From a bacterium (lineage in GTDB: Bacteria; Electryoneota; RPQS01): a stretch of 64,000 nucleotides of DNA. The stretch's first letter is position 1, and each line of letters begins with the position of its first letter. Below the pieces are notes generated by a model, which worked only from the letters and a program-made list of their open reading frames with translations, made no database searches and was not told where the DNA came from. The stretch covers positions 15,455 through 79,454 of the forward strand of contig JADKHW010000014.1 of assembly GCA_016721565.1 (NCBI GenBank), written 5' to 3'. Position numbers and translations under genes: made by a program. Shown piece by piece: positions 1-8,406 of this stretch.

Positions 1-2
1 AC

Positions 3-440
3 GCCGGACAATTGTATATCAAAGATGTCAGCAATCCTTCAAGCCCAACTCCAGCCGGTTACTACAGCACCGGAATTCCGATGAAAGAAATCGAGTTCAA
101 GGGCTGTTACGGTTATGTTGTCGAATCAACCGGAATGTCCGTTTATGACCTTTCTCATTTCATTCCTTGCGGCCAGCCTCGCGCACCTGAGAATGTATTG
201 ATTGAGTACGAGCAAGCATCCGGGCGAGTCCGGTTGTCTTGGCATCCTGTTGAAGAAAGTGTCGAGGGTCTTCCGATAACAGTTGATCGATATGTAGTCT
301 ACGAAAGCCGTGACTATGGGAGTGGCGAGTGGATTGAAATTGGTGTACCGACTCCCTCTACGGCAACAGAGTTCTTTGTAGGGGGATTAAGCACAGGCGG
401 AGTCTTCTATCAAATTATAGCCGAAGTGGATAGCTGGTAG
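3..440 (+). CDS. LVIVD-repeat / fibronectin type III secreted protein, 3' end only
   Basis: The frame is open from the left edge, so the start lies outside the window; about 145 C-terminal residues are visible. They begin with units of the LVIVD-type beta-propeller repeat (an L-Y-I-x-D-V-S-N-P block at the edge, then an M-S-V-Y-D-L block about 40 residues later). A fibronectin type III-like domain fills roughly the last 85 residues, with V-R-L-S-W near its start and a D-R-Y-V-V-Y-E strand. LVIVD proteins are normally extracellular or cell-surface beta-propellers of unknown role. The chain ends right after the Fn3 domain without a sorting tail. A terminator follows 40 bases downstream. Confidence 0.7.
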   Translation, partial: AGQLYIKDVSNPSSPTPAGYYSTGIPMKEIEFKGCYGYVVESTGMSVYDLSHFIPCGQPRAPENVLIEYEQASGRVRLSWHPVEESVEGLPITVDRYVVYESRDYGSGEWIEIGVPTPSTATEFFVGGLSTGGVFYQIIAEVDSW

Positions 441-478
441 AAAGTTTGGGGACGGACAACTATTTTGAATTGTGAAAA

Positions 479-507
479 TGCCTCGCTGATTTGCGGGGCG
501 TTTTTTT
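479..507 (+). terminator. Rho-independent terminator
   Basis: A 7-bp stem (gcctcgc / gcggggc, one G-T wobble) with a 6-base loop is followed by seven T residues. It lies just after the LVIVD/Fn3 gene. Confidence 0.75.
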
Positions 508-536
508 GTTTCGGGTTCCGGCTGGGTTGCGGCGGA

Positions 537-622
537 CCTTAACCCGGCTCGGCGATGGTGGGTGCGCGGTGCGAAAATTTTTTTAGCGGCTTGGGGCGGG
601 CGGATTGCCATCCGCCCCTACA
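537..622 (+). repeat. Dispersed repeat, copy 1 (86 bp, palindromic 3' end)
   Basis: This copy and 710-796 share the same order: ccttaacccggctcggcgat, a G-rich middle, then a near-perfect hairpin (gggcggat - tgcc - atccgccc) and the tail cctaca. Shorter relatives of the hairpin-plus-tail part occur at 16446-16472 and 63259-63286, and the first 20 bases recur in variant form at 54941-54960. It resembles REP-type extragenic elements. Confidence 0.75.
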
Positions 623-709
623 GGGAAGGCAGGTAGCCGGAGCGAGATTGTATACAATTGAGAACGCGGGGGTTGGCGGGTGTGATGGGGGTTTTGGTTG
701 GGCGGCTGG

Positions 710-796
710 CCTTAACCCGGCTCGGCGATGGTGGGGTTCGCGGCGCGGAAAGTTTTTGAGCGGCTCGGGACGGGCGGATTGCCATCCGCCCCTACA
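710..796 (+). repeat. Dispersed repeat, copy 2 (87 bp)
   Basis: Second direct copy of the 537-622 unit, with the same left end, the same terminal hairpin gggcggat/atccgccc and the same cctaca tail. A few substitutions and one length change fall in the middle. Confidence 0.75.
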
Positions 797-894
797 TAGT
801 CATTATGGCTTACCCTATAATAATCAATAACAACCGTTCCGATTTTGTCAGGATTCAGCGCAGATTCTGAATTTACATCCCTTGGTTAAACTTC

Positions 895-923
895 TTGACA
901 CCCCCTCGTGTCAAACCTACAGA
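895..923 (+). promoter_or_regulatory. Putative promoter with overlapping inverted repeat
   Basis: A perfect -35 hexamer TTGACA (895-900) is followed after 17 bases by TACAGA (918-923), a weak -10. An inverted repeat GACAC-N6-GTGTC (897-912) overlaps the -35 and could be an operator. The start codon of the Met/His-rich protein is at 946. Confidence 0.45.
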
Positions 924-945
924 AACCCGAAAAGGAGTGGGATCC

Positions 946-1470
946 ATGAGATATAGAGTGATTGGCCTGGCTGTGTTAGGCGGTCTTCTGTTGGCCTCAA
1001 GCGTGCTGGCGAAACCGTATGACCCCGAACGCTCCGCCCCCCAAGGCGATAACCAATGGCGCGGCGAATGCGGCAACGGCCCGTGCATGCATCAACAAGA
1101 AATGATGAAACACCGACAGATGGCCCGCGAACTTCGCCACGAAGCACGCATGCACCGCCGGATGGCCAGAATGCACGCGCGCGGCTGCTGTCCTGAGCAA
1201 TTTGGCCCCGGGATGGGATTTGGTGGCCCGATGGGACCTGAAATGAGACACGAGATGAGACGCGAACGCCGTCACGCAATGCAACAGGAGATGTTCGGAA
1301 CACCGGGAATGAACCCTGATTTCCCGATGGCACCGCCGCCCTTTGCACGCGAACGGATGCAGCTTCGCCAAGAGCAATTTGGTCCGGAGATGAACCCTGA
1401 TCGTCCGATGGGCCAGCCACCACAGCACATGCGCTTCCGCGACGGAATGAAACACCCGCGTGCGCTCTGA
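946..1470 (+). CDS. Secreted Met/His/Arg-rich small protein
   Basis: The protein has 174 residues and starts at ATG 946, which has an AAAGGAG ribosome site 9 bases upstream; the longer frame from TTG 895 has none. Residues 1-22 are a clean signal peptide ending L-A-K. The mature part is dominated by Met, His, Arg, Gln and Pro, with Cys pairs near residues 40-45 (C-G-N-G-P-C-M-H) and a C-C-P motif near residue 80. The M-N-P-D-x-P-M block occurs twice. Dense Met, His and Cys suggest periplasmic metal (copper-like) binding, but this is inference from composition. No family was recognised. It lies 31 bases before another secreted protein, probably in one transcript. Confidence 0.65.
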   Translation: MRYRVIGLAVLGGLLLASSVLAKPYDPERSAPQGDNQWRGECGNGPCMHQQEMMKHRQMARELRHEARMHRRMARMHARGCCPEQFGPGMGFGGPMGPEMRHEMRRERRHAMQQEMFGTPGMNPDFPMAPPPFARERMQLRQEQFGPEMNPDRPMGQPPQHMRFRDGMKHPRAL

Positions 1471-1501
1471 TAAGCTTGGAATTTTGACTGAGGGAAATAC
1501 A

Positions 1502-2359
1502 ATGAAGAAGACTTTACTACTCACAAGCTTGCTGGGAATGTTGCTGATCGCAACCACCGCGCAAGCTCGACACAACGACGGATACCTTGACCGCATTCGC
1601 ATCGAAGGCCGCATTGAATCCATTCGCGGACAGATCGCCTACGTCGAAGACGACTGCGGCGCGACGTTCCGCGTGCACCTCGGCCCGGCGTGGTATTGGG
1701 ATGACCACGACTACTACCTGCGCAGCGGCATGTGGGTGAGCATCGTGGCGTGGCAAGATCCCGATGACGACTACTGCTATGCCGGAGAAATTCGCGGACG
1801 CGATTTCTGTTACGACCTGTGTGACAGCCGCGGCTATCCGCGTTGGCAAAACGAGAGCGATTGCTACGTTGATTGGCGGCCTACTCGCTCGTTCTTCAGC
1901 ATCTGCTTCGTGATTAACACCCGCCCGGCTTGGTACTGCGAATCTCCGCGCTACCATGGCCGCTACCGCGACGGTTGCGACAACGACCGCAGACGCTGGC
2001 ATCGTGACGACCGCGATCACGACCGACACGGCGGCAGGCGCTGGGATAACGACGACAACAACGGCAACACACGCGAAGGCCGTCGGCATGTAAGCGATGG
2101 CAACAGCCCGGGAAGTAATCCGCCTGCAGGTGGCTCAGGCTACAACCAAATCGAGAAACCGCGCGACAACGGTGGCCGCAACGACAAACCGGGTGGACAG
2201 ATTCAAGTCCAGAAACCCCGCAATGACGGCGGTAGCAAGCCGAATGTCTCGAAATCTCGTGAATACAGCAGCAGTAGCAAGCCAAGCCGCAGTAACAACG
2301 TCACGAAGCCCAGCCGCACCGAAAAGTCCAAGACCACCAAGACATGGGCGCGCAAGTAA
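1502..2359 (+). CDS. Secreted OB-fold-like protein with long low-complexity tail
   Basis: The protein has 285 residues. ATG 1502 is preceded by an AGGGA site and begins a signal peptide (about 20 residues, ending A-Q-A). Residues about 30-100 read like a small beta-barrel of the DUF5666 / OB-fold kind: I-E-G-R-I-E-S-I-R-G-Q-I-A-Y-V-E-D, then a V-H-L-G-P-A-W-Y-W motif. Paired cysteines and many Asp, Tyr and Trp follow. From about residue 165 the chain is low complexity (Arg/Asp/His, then Asn/Gly/Lys/Pro/Ser) and probably disordered. It forms a pair with the preceding Met/His-rich gene and a terminator follows 22 bases after the stop. Function unknown; the fold call is tentative. Confidence 0.6.
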   Translation: MKKTLLLTSLLGMLLIATTAQARHNDGYLDRIRIEGRIESIRGQIAYVEDDCGATFRVHLGPAWYWDDHDYYLRSGMWVSIVAWQDPDDDYCYAGEIRGRDFCYDLCDSRGYPRWQNESDCYVDWRPTRSFFSICFVINTRPAWYCESPRYHGRYRDGCDNDRRRWHRDDRDHDRHGGRRWDNDDNNGNTREGRRHVSDGNSPGSNPPAGGSGYNQIEKPRDNGGRNDKPGGQIQVQKPRNDGGSKPNVSKSREYSSSSKPSRSNNVTKPSRTEKSKTTKTWARK

Positions 2360-2381
2360 GCAATTGCCTGAGCGAATGTTC

Positions 2382-2405
2382 AAAGGCGACTGAAAAGTCG
2401 CCTTT
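2382..2405 (+). terminator. Rho-independent terminator
   Basis: Perfect stem aaaggcgact / agtcgccttt around a 4-base loop, just after the OB-fold-like gene. Confidence 0.7.
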
Positions 2406-2492
2406 GTGTGTTATTTGGAGTTGCAATTTAAGCTTAGCCCCAATATCTTGAGGGTGGGTCCCGCACATCACATCTGCCACCGGAGGTCTCCC

Positions 2493-4147
2493 GTGCAGTT
2501 CATCGTCCTCATCCTGCTTGCCCTCACAGCAAGCGTGACCCACGCCGCGATTCGACGTGTGCCCCAAGATTACGCCACGATTCAGGCCGCAATTCTCGCC
2601 ACACAAGACCACGACACCGTGCTTGTGGCTGAAGGAACCTACGTCGAGAACTTCGACTTCCGTGGTCACAACATCGTGGTCGGCAGCGAGTTTGTGGTTG
2701 ACGGAAATATCGACCACATTCCCAACACGATTCTCGACGGCAGTCAACCTGCGAATAGTGATACGGGCAGCGTGGTGCGTATCATCAGCGGTGAAGACTC
2801 GACGACCGCGTTAATCGGCTTCTCGATTACGGGCGGAACGGGAACGAAATTCCGCGATCAATCGGACAATTTGTGGTATGTTGAAGGCGGCGGCGTGATT
2901 ATCGAAAATTCCGATCCGCTGATTGCGTTCAACGTCATCGTGAACAACAGCGCCACTCGTCAACCTGCCGGAACACAAAGCGCGGGTGGTGGCGGGATTC
3001 GCTACGGCTACTGTTCACCGAAGATTCACAACAACGTCATCCTGCAAAATTCCGGCAAGTACGGCGGCGGTATCGTCAGCTTCTTTGCCGACGGCGACAT
3101 TCGTAATAACGTGATTGCCAATAACGATGGCGGTCAAGCTTACGGTGGCGGCGGATTGTGGATCGGTGGAGCGGGGCATTCGACCACGCTGATCAACAAC
3201 ACCATCGGCGGCAATGAAAGGGCTTGACCGGCGGCGGTATTCGATTGTTCGCGGGAGTGCTGAATGGTCACAGGAACATCATTTGGGGAAACAAGGCCAA
3301 CAGCGGATCAGATCAAATTGGCGGAACTGCGGGCAACATCCATCTTGACTACAGTTGCGTGGAGGTGGATCTCGATGGAACAGGCAAATCTTCTTTACCC
3401 AGAGTTCCGACCACAAAATCTTAGGCTTAGCGCCGAATCACCTTGCATCAATTCCGGCAGTCCAGAACCAGCATGGAATGACCCTGACGGACGCGCAACG
3501 ATATCGGTTGCTATGGTGGTCCGGGACGCACATGAATCGATTTCGGCGAACCTGAGATCGTCCTGCCCTGTTAACTTGATAGAGTTCGATGGCATCTTGG
3601 AGCGCAGACTTTCCGTATGAAAATCGAGGGTCAGTGCCGGTTACGATTGACAGTATCGCATGGTTTAATCATTTGCTCCGGCTCAACTTTACTGTGACCT
3701 GATTATACCACGATTCCGCCTGTCTTGAAAGATACTGTTACTATTCAGCGCAATGCCTGGGAAGGCGAAGCAATGCCGTTTGTTGACACGCTTATTAATT
3801 TACCACAACGCGGCGAACCAGAATCCCTGGGTGGTACCGATTACTTTGAACCATCGGACGCAAGTCCTTCGCCAGGCGTTCCCTTCGACTTCGCTTTGCA
3901 TTCGGCTTATCCTAATCCGTTTAATCCGTCAACTACGATTGCGTTTGCACTGCCTTCTGAGCAGTTGGTGAAGATTGCAATTCACGACATACAGGGCCGC
4001 GAAGTGGCGCAGCTTGTGAACAGCAGGCTCTCTGCGGGAGAGCACGTTGTCGAGTGGAATGCGAGTCGATTTGCAAGTGGAACTTACTTTGCCACACTGC
4101 ATGCGGGGAAGTGGCAAGCTCAAACTAAACTCACCTTGTTGAAATAG
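2493..4147 (+). pseudogene. Parallel beta-helix secreted protein with C-terminal sorting domain, multiply frameshifted
   Basis: Translation probably begins at GTG 2493, with a GGAGG site at 2482-2486 and a signal peptide ending T-H-A. Residues about 25-245 are a right-handed beta-helix of the pectin-lyase type, with Asn/Gly-rich rungs and an opening D-Y-A-T-I-Q-A-A-I motif typical of this family. After about 3220 the frame breaks repeatedly: the expected continuation jumps between all three frames. The family hallmark R-N-D-I-G-C-Y-G-G-P-G is still readable at 3494-3526. The last 140 residues (3725-4147) are again intact and hold the A-Y-P-N-P-F-N-P sorting tail. It was one secreted surface protein of about 550 residues. 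At least three indels are needed to restore it. Confidence 0.7.
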
Positions 4148-4150
4148 CCT

Positions 4151-5155
4151 ATGCGTTACGTCGGTCTTCTGATTCTTCTACTCCTTACTTCGGCACAGGC
4201 GCGGATCGTATCAGAGACCGAGCCGAATAACGACTTCCCGCAATCGAATTGGATTGCGTGCGGCGACACGGTAGAGTGCGCGCATCTCGACATCAGCGAC
4301 GGTGATTTCTATCAGCTTACCGTACCGGGCGGCGATTCTGTTTACTTCCGCACCAACTCGTGCAACGGAAGCAACGAGAACACGTTCATCCTGCTGTATG
4401 ACACGACACATGCTCTGTTGGGTTATAACAACGACAGCGGCCCCGGGCAATTCTCAACGCTCGGTGTGTATTTGCAGTCTAATCGGTTTTGCTATTTGCA
4501 GGTTGTCGATCCGGAAGGCCAGTCAACGGGCGCGTACACTCTGACTATCGAGTGCTACACACAACCGAGCGGTCCGCACGGCCTATGCAGCAACGCGCGG
4601 CCGATCACGTTCTTTCCGTACTACGACGAGAGTTCAACTTTTGGCGGCGGTGATGAAATTGGTACTGCCGCGCCGGACGTCTATTATGAGCTGTCGTTGC
4701 CAACACCGGGCGATGTGTTCATGCGGGTTTGTTCAGATGCGTTCGATTCGCGCGTTCAGCTTTTGACGCATTGCGTTGGGGGGATGATGGATGACGCAAG
4801 TGAGGGCATCTGTCAGCTTGGTGCGGATTTAGGTTTGTATGGCATGCAAGCTGGGACCTACTGGCTTCTGGTTGAAGGGACTGCGGCCAATCAGTTCGGC
4901 GAGTTCACGATTGAGGTTTTTCCGATTCTGCAAGAGTGCCCCGTTCCGCAGCAGCTCATGATTTTCAATGTCGGTGGAGCACCGTTTCTCGATTGGCTTG
5001 ACGTGCCTGAAGCCGATTACTACGCGATCGAGCAATCGCAGTTGAGCGAAGGGCCGTACGAGATTCTGGCCATTACCACCGATTCGTTCTGGCAAGATCC
5101 TATCGGTTACGGTTTGACCAAACGATTCTACCGCGTGCGTGCGGTTTGCGAATAA
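4151..5155 (+). CDS. Secreted protein with PPC-like domains and Fn3-like C-terminus
   Basis: The protein has 334 residues and starts 3 bases after the stop of the beta-helix gene, so it is probably co-translated with it. A short signal peptide (about 17 residues, ending A-Q-A) is followed at once by E-T-E-P-N-N-D, the classic start of a bacterial pre-peptidase C-terminal (PPC) domain. A second, more divergent PPC-like domain covers about residues 140-250. Residues about 260-334 look like an Fn3 domain with a D-W-L-D-V-P-E-A-D-Y-Y strand. Cysteines are frequent, consistent with disulfides outside the cytoplasm. No catalytic domain is present, and a binding or surface role is inferred. Confidence 0.65.
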   Translation: MRYVGLLILLLLTSAQARIVSETEPNNDFPQSNWIACGDTVECAHLDISDGDFYQLTVPGGDSVYFRTNSCNGSNENTFILLYDTTHALLGYNNDSGPGQFSTLGVYLQSNRFCYLQVVDPEGQSTGAYTLTIECYTQPSGPHGLCSNARPITFFPYYDESSTFGGGDEIGTAAPDVYYELSLPTPGDVFMRVCSDAFDSRVQLLTHCVGGMMDDASEGICQLGADLGLYGMQAGTYWLLVEGTAANQFGEFTIEVFPILQECPVPQQLMIFNVGGAPFLDWLDVPEADYYAIEQSQLSEGPYEILAITTDSFWQDPIGYGLTKRFYRVRAVCE

Positions 5156-5170
5156 TCATTTAATTCAGAT

Positions 5171-5524
5171 ATGTCATTGCTAAACGAGTTCGAGAGCTAC
5201 CGCGCCAAGATGAACGTGCGCATTCTGTCTGAAGATAATCAGGCGGTTAAGCGCTTCTTCGGCGTGGATACACTGACCTATCAGGACGGCGCGCTGGACC
5301 GCAAAACCAAAGAGATGCTCGGATTGGTCTCGTCGCTCGTGCTGCGGTGCGATGATTGCATCAAGTATCATGTACTCGAATGCCACAAGCTTGGCGTAAC
5401 GGTCAAGGAGTTTTTCGAAATTTTCTCGGTCGGCTTGGTCGTCGGTGGATCTATCGTGATTCCGCATATGCGACGCGCCGTCGAGTTCTTGGATGAATTG
5501 GAAAGTCAGAATAGAACTGTATAA
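5171..5524 (+). CDS. Carboxymuconolactone decarboxylase / AhpD-like family protein
   Basis: The protein has 117 residues, a typical length for one-domain CMD proteins. The alkylhydroperoxidase core is visible: C60-x-x-C63-x-x-x-H67 followed by a helix with G-V-T-V-K-E, then a G-G-S-I-V-I-P-H helix. In AhpD the two cysteines and the histidine form the redox centre, so thiol-dependent peroxidase or a related redox activity in the cytoplasm is likely. It sits 15 bases after the preceding secreted protein but is not functionally related to it. No clear ribosome site is seen. Confidence 0.8.
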   Translation: MSLLNEFESYRAKMNVRILSEDNQAVKRFFGVDTLTYQDGALDRKTKEMLGLVSSLVLRCDDCIKYHVLECHKLGVTVKEFFEIFSVGLVVGGSIVIPHMRRAVEFLDELESQNRTV

Positions 5525-5585
5525 CTGCTTATTATTTTGGAAATGGACGAAATTCATCGTCCGTTTGGGTTAATTAAATACAACT

Positions 5586-6846
5586 ATGGAAGATTCTAAA
5601 TTACGCGATGCGATAGAGAAATTCTATCTCCGTTACGGGTTTGCCACGCGCTGTCTGCATGCCGGCGAAAAGATCGGGCAACCGAAACTCAAAAGTCATA
5701 CGAACGCGATCTTTGCCACATCGACGTTCACCTTCGACAGCGCCGAAGAGGGCGCTGATTTGTTTGCGCGACGCACCTCCGGCTACATCTATTCGCGCAT
5801 GGGCAATCCGACCGTCGTGGTTGCCGAGGCCAAGCTCAATTCGCTTGAAGGCCGAGACCTGAAGCTTGCCGAGCCGGATTGCTGTATTGCTTCACTGCTC
5901 TATTCCTCGGGCATGGCTGCGATTGCTGCACTGTCATTTGCTCTTTTGAAACCGGATGACGTGCTATTGCGCGGCGAGACGCTGTACGGTTCGACCGACG
6001 ATTTCTTTCTCACGATGCTGCCAAAGTTCGGTGTGAAGACCGTGGTTGTGGATACCGGCAAACCAGAAGAAGTCAAACAGGCGATTGCCGATCATCCGCG
6101 TGCGAGGATGATCTTCTTTGAAACGCCGACGAATCCGCTGCTTGAGATTACGGATATTGCAGAGACCGTGCGCATCGTGCGTGCGGTTAATCCTGATATC
6201 GTTGTTGCTGTTGACAACACATTTGCGACGCCGTATTTGCAGCAGCCGCTGTCACTCGGCGCGGACGTGGTGATGCACAGCACGACAAAATATTTGTCGG
6301 GTCATGGTGCATTGATTGGCGGATCATTGACAACGCGGCACGATTGGATTAAGGAAGAGCTGTTCCACACGATGAAAGACACGGGCGCGTGCCCGTCGCC
6401 GTGGGATACTTGGCTACTCAACATGGGTATGAAGACGCTGCCGCTCAGAATGGATCGGCATTGCAGCAACGCGCAAGCGATGGCCGAGTGGTTGGTCAAG
6501 CATCCGCGCATTAAGCATGTTTACTATCCCGGCCTGCCCGGATTTCCGCAGCATCATCTGGCGAATCGTCAAATGCGTTTGCCCGGCGGCATGATCTCGT
6601 TTGAGATTGACGGAGACTACAATTCCGCGACGAAGTTCTTGAACAACGTGCATCTGCATACATTGGCTGTGAGTCTTGGCTGTGTGGATTCGCTGATTCA
6701 ACATCCGGCATCAATGACGCACGCTTCGATGTCACCAGAGGCGCGCGCATTCAGGTATCACGGATAATCTGATTCGGCTATCGGTTGGTATTGAAGAGAT
6801 TGAAGACTTGATTGAAGATTTGGATCAAGCGTTAGCAAAGATGTAA
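5586..6846 (+). CDS. Trans-sulfuration family PLP enzyme (cystathionine gamma-synthase/lyase type), frameshifted near the 3' end
   Basis: This is a fold-type I PLP enzyme of the Cys/Met metabolism family. The Schiff-base lysine is K235 in S-T-T-K-Y, and the family motif S-S-G-M-A-A-I-A is present. The position holding Cys in methionine gamma-lyases is Ser here (L-Y-G-S-T-D), so a cystathionine- or O-acylhomoserine-using enzyme is more likely. The uninterrupted frame ends at 6767 after 393 residues, but a one-base shift near 6750 restores the expected C-terminus (G-I-T-D-N-L-I-R-L-S-V-G-I-E, ending A-L-A-K-M at 6846), giving about 419 residues. It is either an indel error or a truncated allele. 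Confidence 0.8.
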
Positions 6847-6866
6847 CCGCTTGTCAAGCGGGTTTT
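6845..6866 (+). terminator. Rho-independent terminator
   Basis: The stem aaccgcttg / caagcgggtt runs into TTTT and overlaps the restored stop codon of the PLP enzyme, which supports that downstream end. Confidence 0.65.
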
Positions 6867-6922
6867 GCGCTGGCGCGGGCGCTTTGGTAGTTGGTTTTGA
6901 CTGGACAGTTTACCCCCTTTAT

Positions 6923-6942
6923 CCCCCCAGAGGACTGGGGGG
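6923..6942. repeat. C-run/G-run palindromic repeat
   Basis: ccccccag - agga - ctgggggg-type palindrome. Related C-run/G-run palindromes occur at 33312-33344, 34209-34230, 37982-38014 and 62641-62668. Confidence 0.45.
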
Positions 6943-6952
6943 AAATGAGAAC

Positions 6953-6981
6953 AAAGCGCCGCTTCGGTTGAAGCGGCGCTT
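6953..6981 (-). terminator. Terminator hairpin downstream of the glycosyltransferase
   Basis: aaagcgccgctt and aagcggcgctt form a strong stem 28 bases beyond the stop of the minus-strand GT39 gene, with a short T-run on that strand. Confidence 0.6.
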
Positions 6982-7008
6982 GTGTATTTGGTGGGCGCGA
7001 AAAATATT

Positions 7009-8328
7009 TTACATCAGGCCGATGATCTTGACGGTTTCGTAGGTCCAGACTCCCATGAAGAGGCCGATAGCGAGGAGCAGCATTATGCGTCGCCACGGCG
7101 GGGCGTTGTCCCACGGTTGGGTTTCGTAGTAAGCGGCGGCTCCGAGAATGACTGCGGGCATGAACGGGAAGTGATAGCGCGGCAAGCCGTAGCTGATGAA
7201 TGCGGCGAGGGCACCGAGCGAAAGCTGTAAGATGAAAAAGCCGCGCGCGGGAAATTTCAAGACGAGATAGAACCCGCATAATCCGAGCAACACGAGAACG
7301 GCAAAGGGAATGGCCATCAGAATCAATGCGCCGAGAGGCTGTTCGCGTAATGTACCAGCGAGTGACTCGGACCCGCGCACAGGAGCAAAGTGCGCCAGCA
7401 TCGCCATGTCGGTGGACCAGAGGTAGGCGAATTTTGTGGCCCACATACCGAAGACTTCGCGCTTGTGGCCTTGTGCAAATTCTTTCGCAGCATGTGCTGC
7501 TGCGACATCGCGCTGTGCCTCCGTGTGTGCCTCGGGAGGAATGATCGCTTCGACGCGCTCATCAAACTGATAGCCTCCGTTCATGTACGGATTATTGCCA
7601 ATCAGTAAATTTAGGCCTCCGTTTGTGTTCAGCGCGAAGCGCTCCATTATGCTCTGGTTGCGCATCATCCACGGGACCATTACGATCAGCGCGCCGATCA
7701 AAACAAACGAAACGGCCTTCGCGCGTAGTGCAAGAGCCGTTTCGTAGCGAATCAAGAGAACATAGATAAACACCGTCGCGAGGAGGATTGCTCCGGCGGC
7801 TCGTGTCAAACACAATAATCCTAAGACTATGCCGAGAATGAGCGCATCGCGCACCTCATAACCGTTCTCATCGAGCCGATCGTGCAGCCAGATTGCCAAA
7901 ACCCAGAAAAACACGAACAAAGTTTCGGTTAGCAAGAGCGATGTGAATACGGCCGCCGCAGGATAGAGCATCCAGATTGCCAGCACACCGTAGGCTGTGC
8001 TCTCATTGAAGCGTTTTAAGGCTATTAAATAGAGCAGTAATCCTGTCAACAGACTCAACAGCAACTGGACGTAAAATATCGGTTTGAAATCGCCGCCGCT
8101 GACGGTCATTACTCCTGCTGTAACATAGGGCAGAAGCATGTCGCGATAAGCCGTTGGTTTTCCACCAAATGAAAAACCTTCTCCCATCCAAATGTGCTGC
8201 GCGATTTCAAGATATTCGGGTTCATCGGGCGCAAGCAAGAGCGCGCCTTCGGGACGCAACTCCAACACGAACAGACGGAAGCCTGCACCGATGACCAGTA
8301 GTGACAGTAGTATTGAAAAGCGTTTCAT
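7009..8328 (-). CDS. GT39/ArnT-type membrane glycosyltransferase
   Basis: The protein has 439 residues from ATG 8328, which has a GGAG site about 8 bases upstream; an upstream in-frame start at 8370 lacks one. The sequence is a polytopic membrane protein with about ten hydrophobic segments. The first loop after TM1 carries A-P-D-E-P-E-Y, the Asp-Glu motif typical of GT39/GT-C enzymes such as PMT and ArnT, which use polyprenyl-phosphate sugars on the periplasmic face. A P-R-Y-H-F-P-F-M-P motif lies late in the chain, as in this superfamily. Substrate unknown. It stands alone between two terminators. Confidence 0.75.
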   Translation of the reverse strand: MKRFSILLSLLVIGAGFRLFVLELRPEGALLLAPDEPEYLEIAQHIWMGEGFSFGGKPTAYRDMLLPYVTAGVMTVSGGDFKPIFYVQLLLSLLTGLLLYLIALKRFNESTAYGVLAIWMLYPAAAVFTSLLLTETLFVFFWVLAIWLHDRLDENGYEVRDALILGIVLGLLCLTRAAGAILLATVFIYVLLIRYETALALRAKAVSFVLIGALIVMVPWMMRNQSIMERFALNTNGGLNLLIGNNPYMNGGYQFDERVEAIIPPEAHTEAQRDVAAAHAAKEFAQGHKREVFGMWATKFAYLWSTDMAMLAHFAPVRGSESLAGTLREQPLGALILMAIPFAVLVLLGLCGFYLVLKFPARGFFILQLSLGALAAFISYGLPRYHFPFMPAVILGAAAYYETQPWDNAPPWRRIMLLLAIGLFMGVWTYETVKIIGLM

Positions 8329-8356
8329 CCCAGACTCCGAGTGAAACAAACGAGAA

Positions 8357-8380
8357 AACGGAGAGGCCATCCTCTCCGTT
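8357..8380 (-). terminator. Terminator between DtxR-family gene and glycosyltransferase
   Basis: Perfect stem aacggagagg / cctctccgtt with a 4-base loop, followed on the minus strand by TTTT. It separates the regulator gene from the GT39 gene. Confidence 0.7.
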
Positions 8381-8406
8381 CGATCTCGAAAACTGAATTT
8401 CTTGAA

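Larger units (their letters stand above)
508..894. other. Non-coding stretch carrying two direct repeats
   Basis: No convincing gene is present. The open frames here are Gly/Arg-rich artefacts of the repeats. The stretch holds two copies of an 86-87 base repeat (listed separately) separated by about 87 bases of G-rich sequence, then about 100 AT-richer bases leading to the promoter at 895. Confidence 0.6.
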
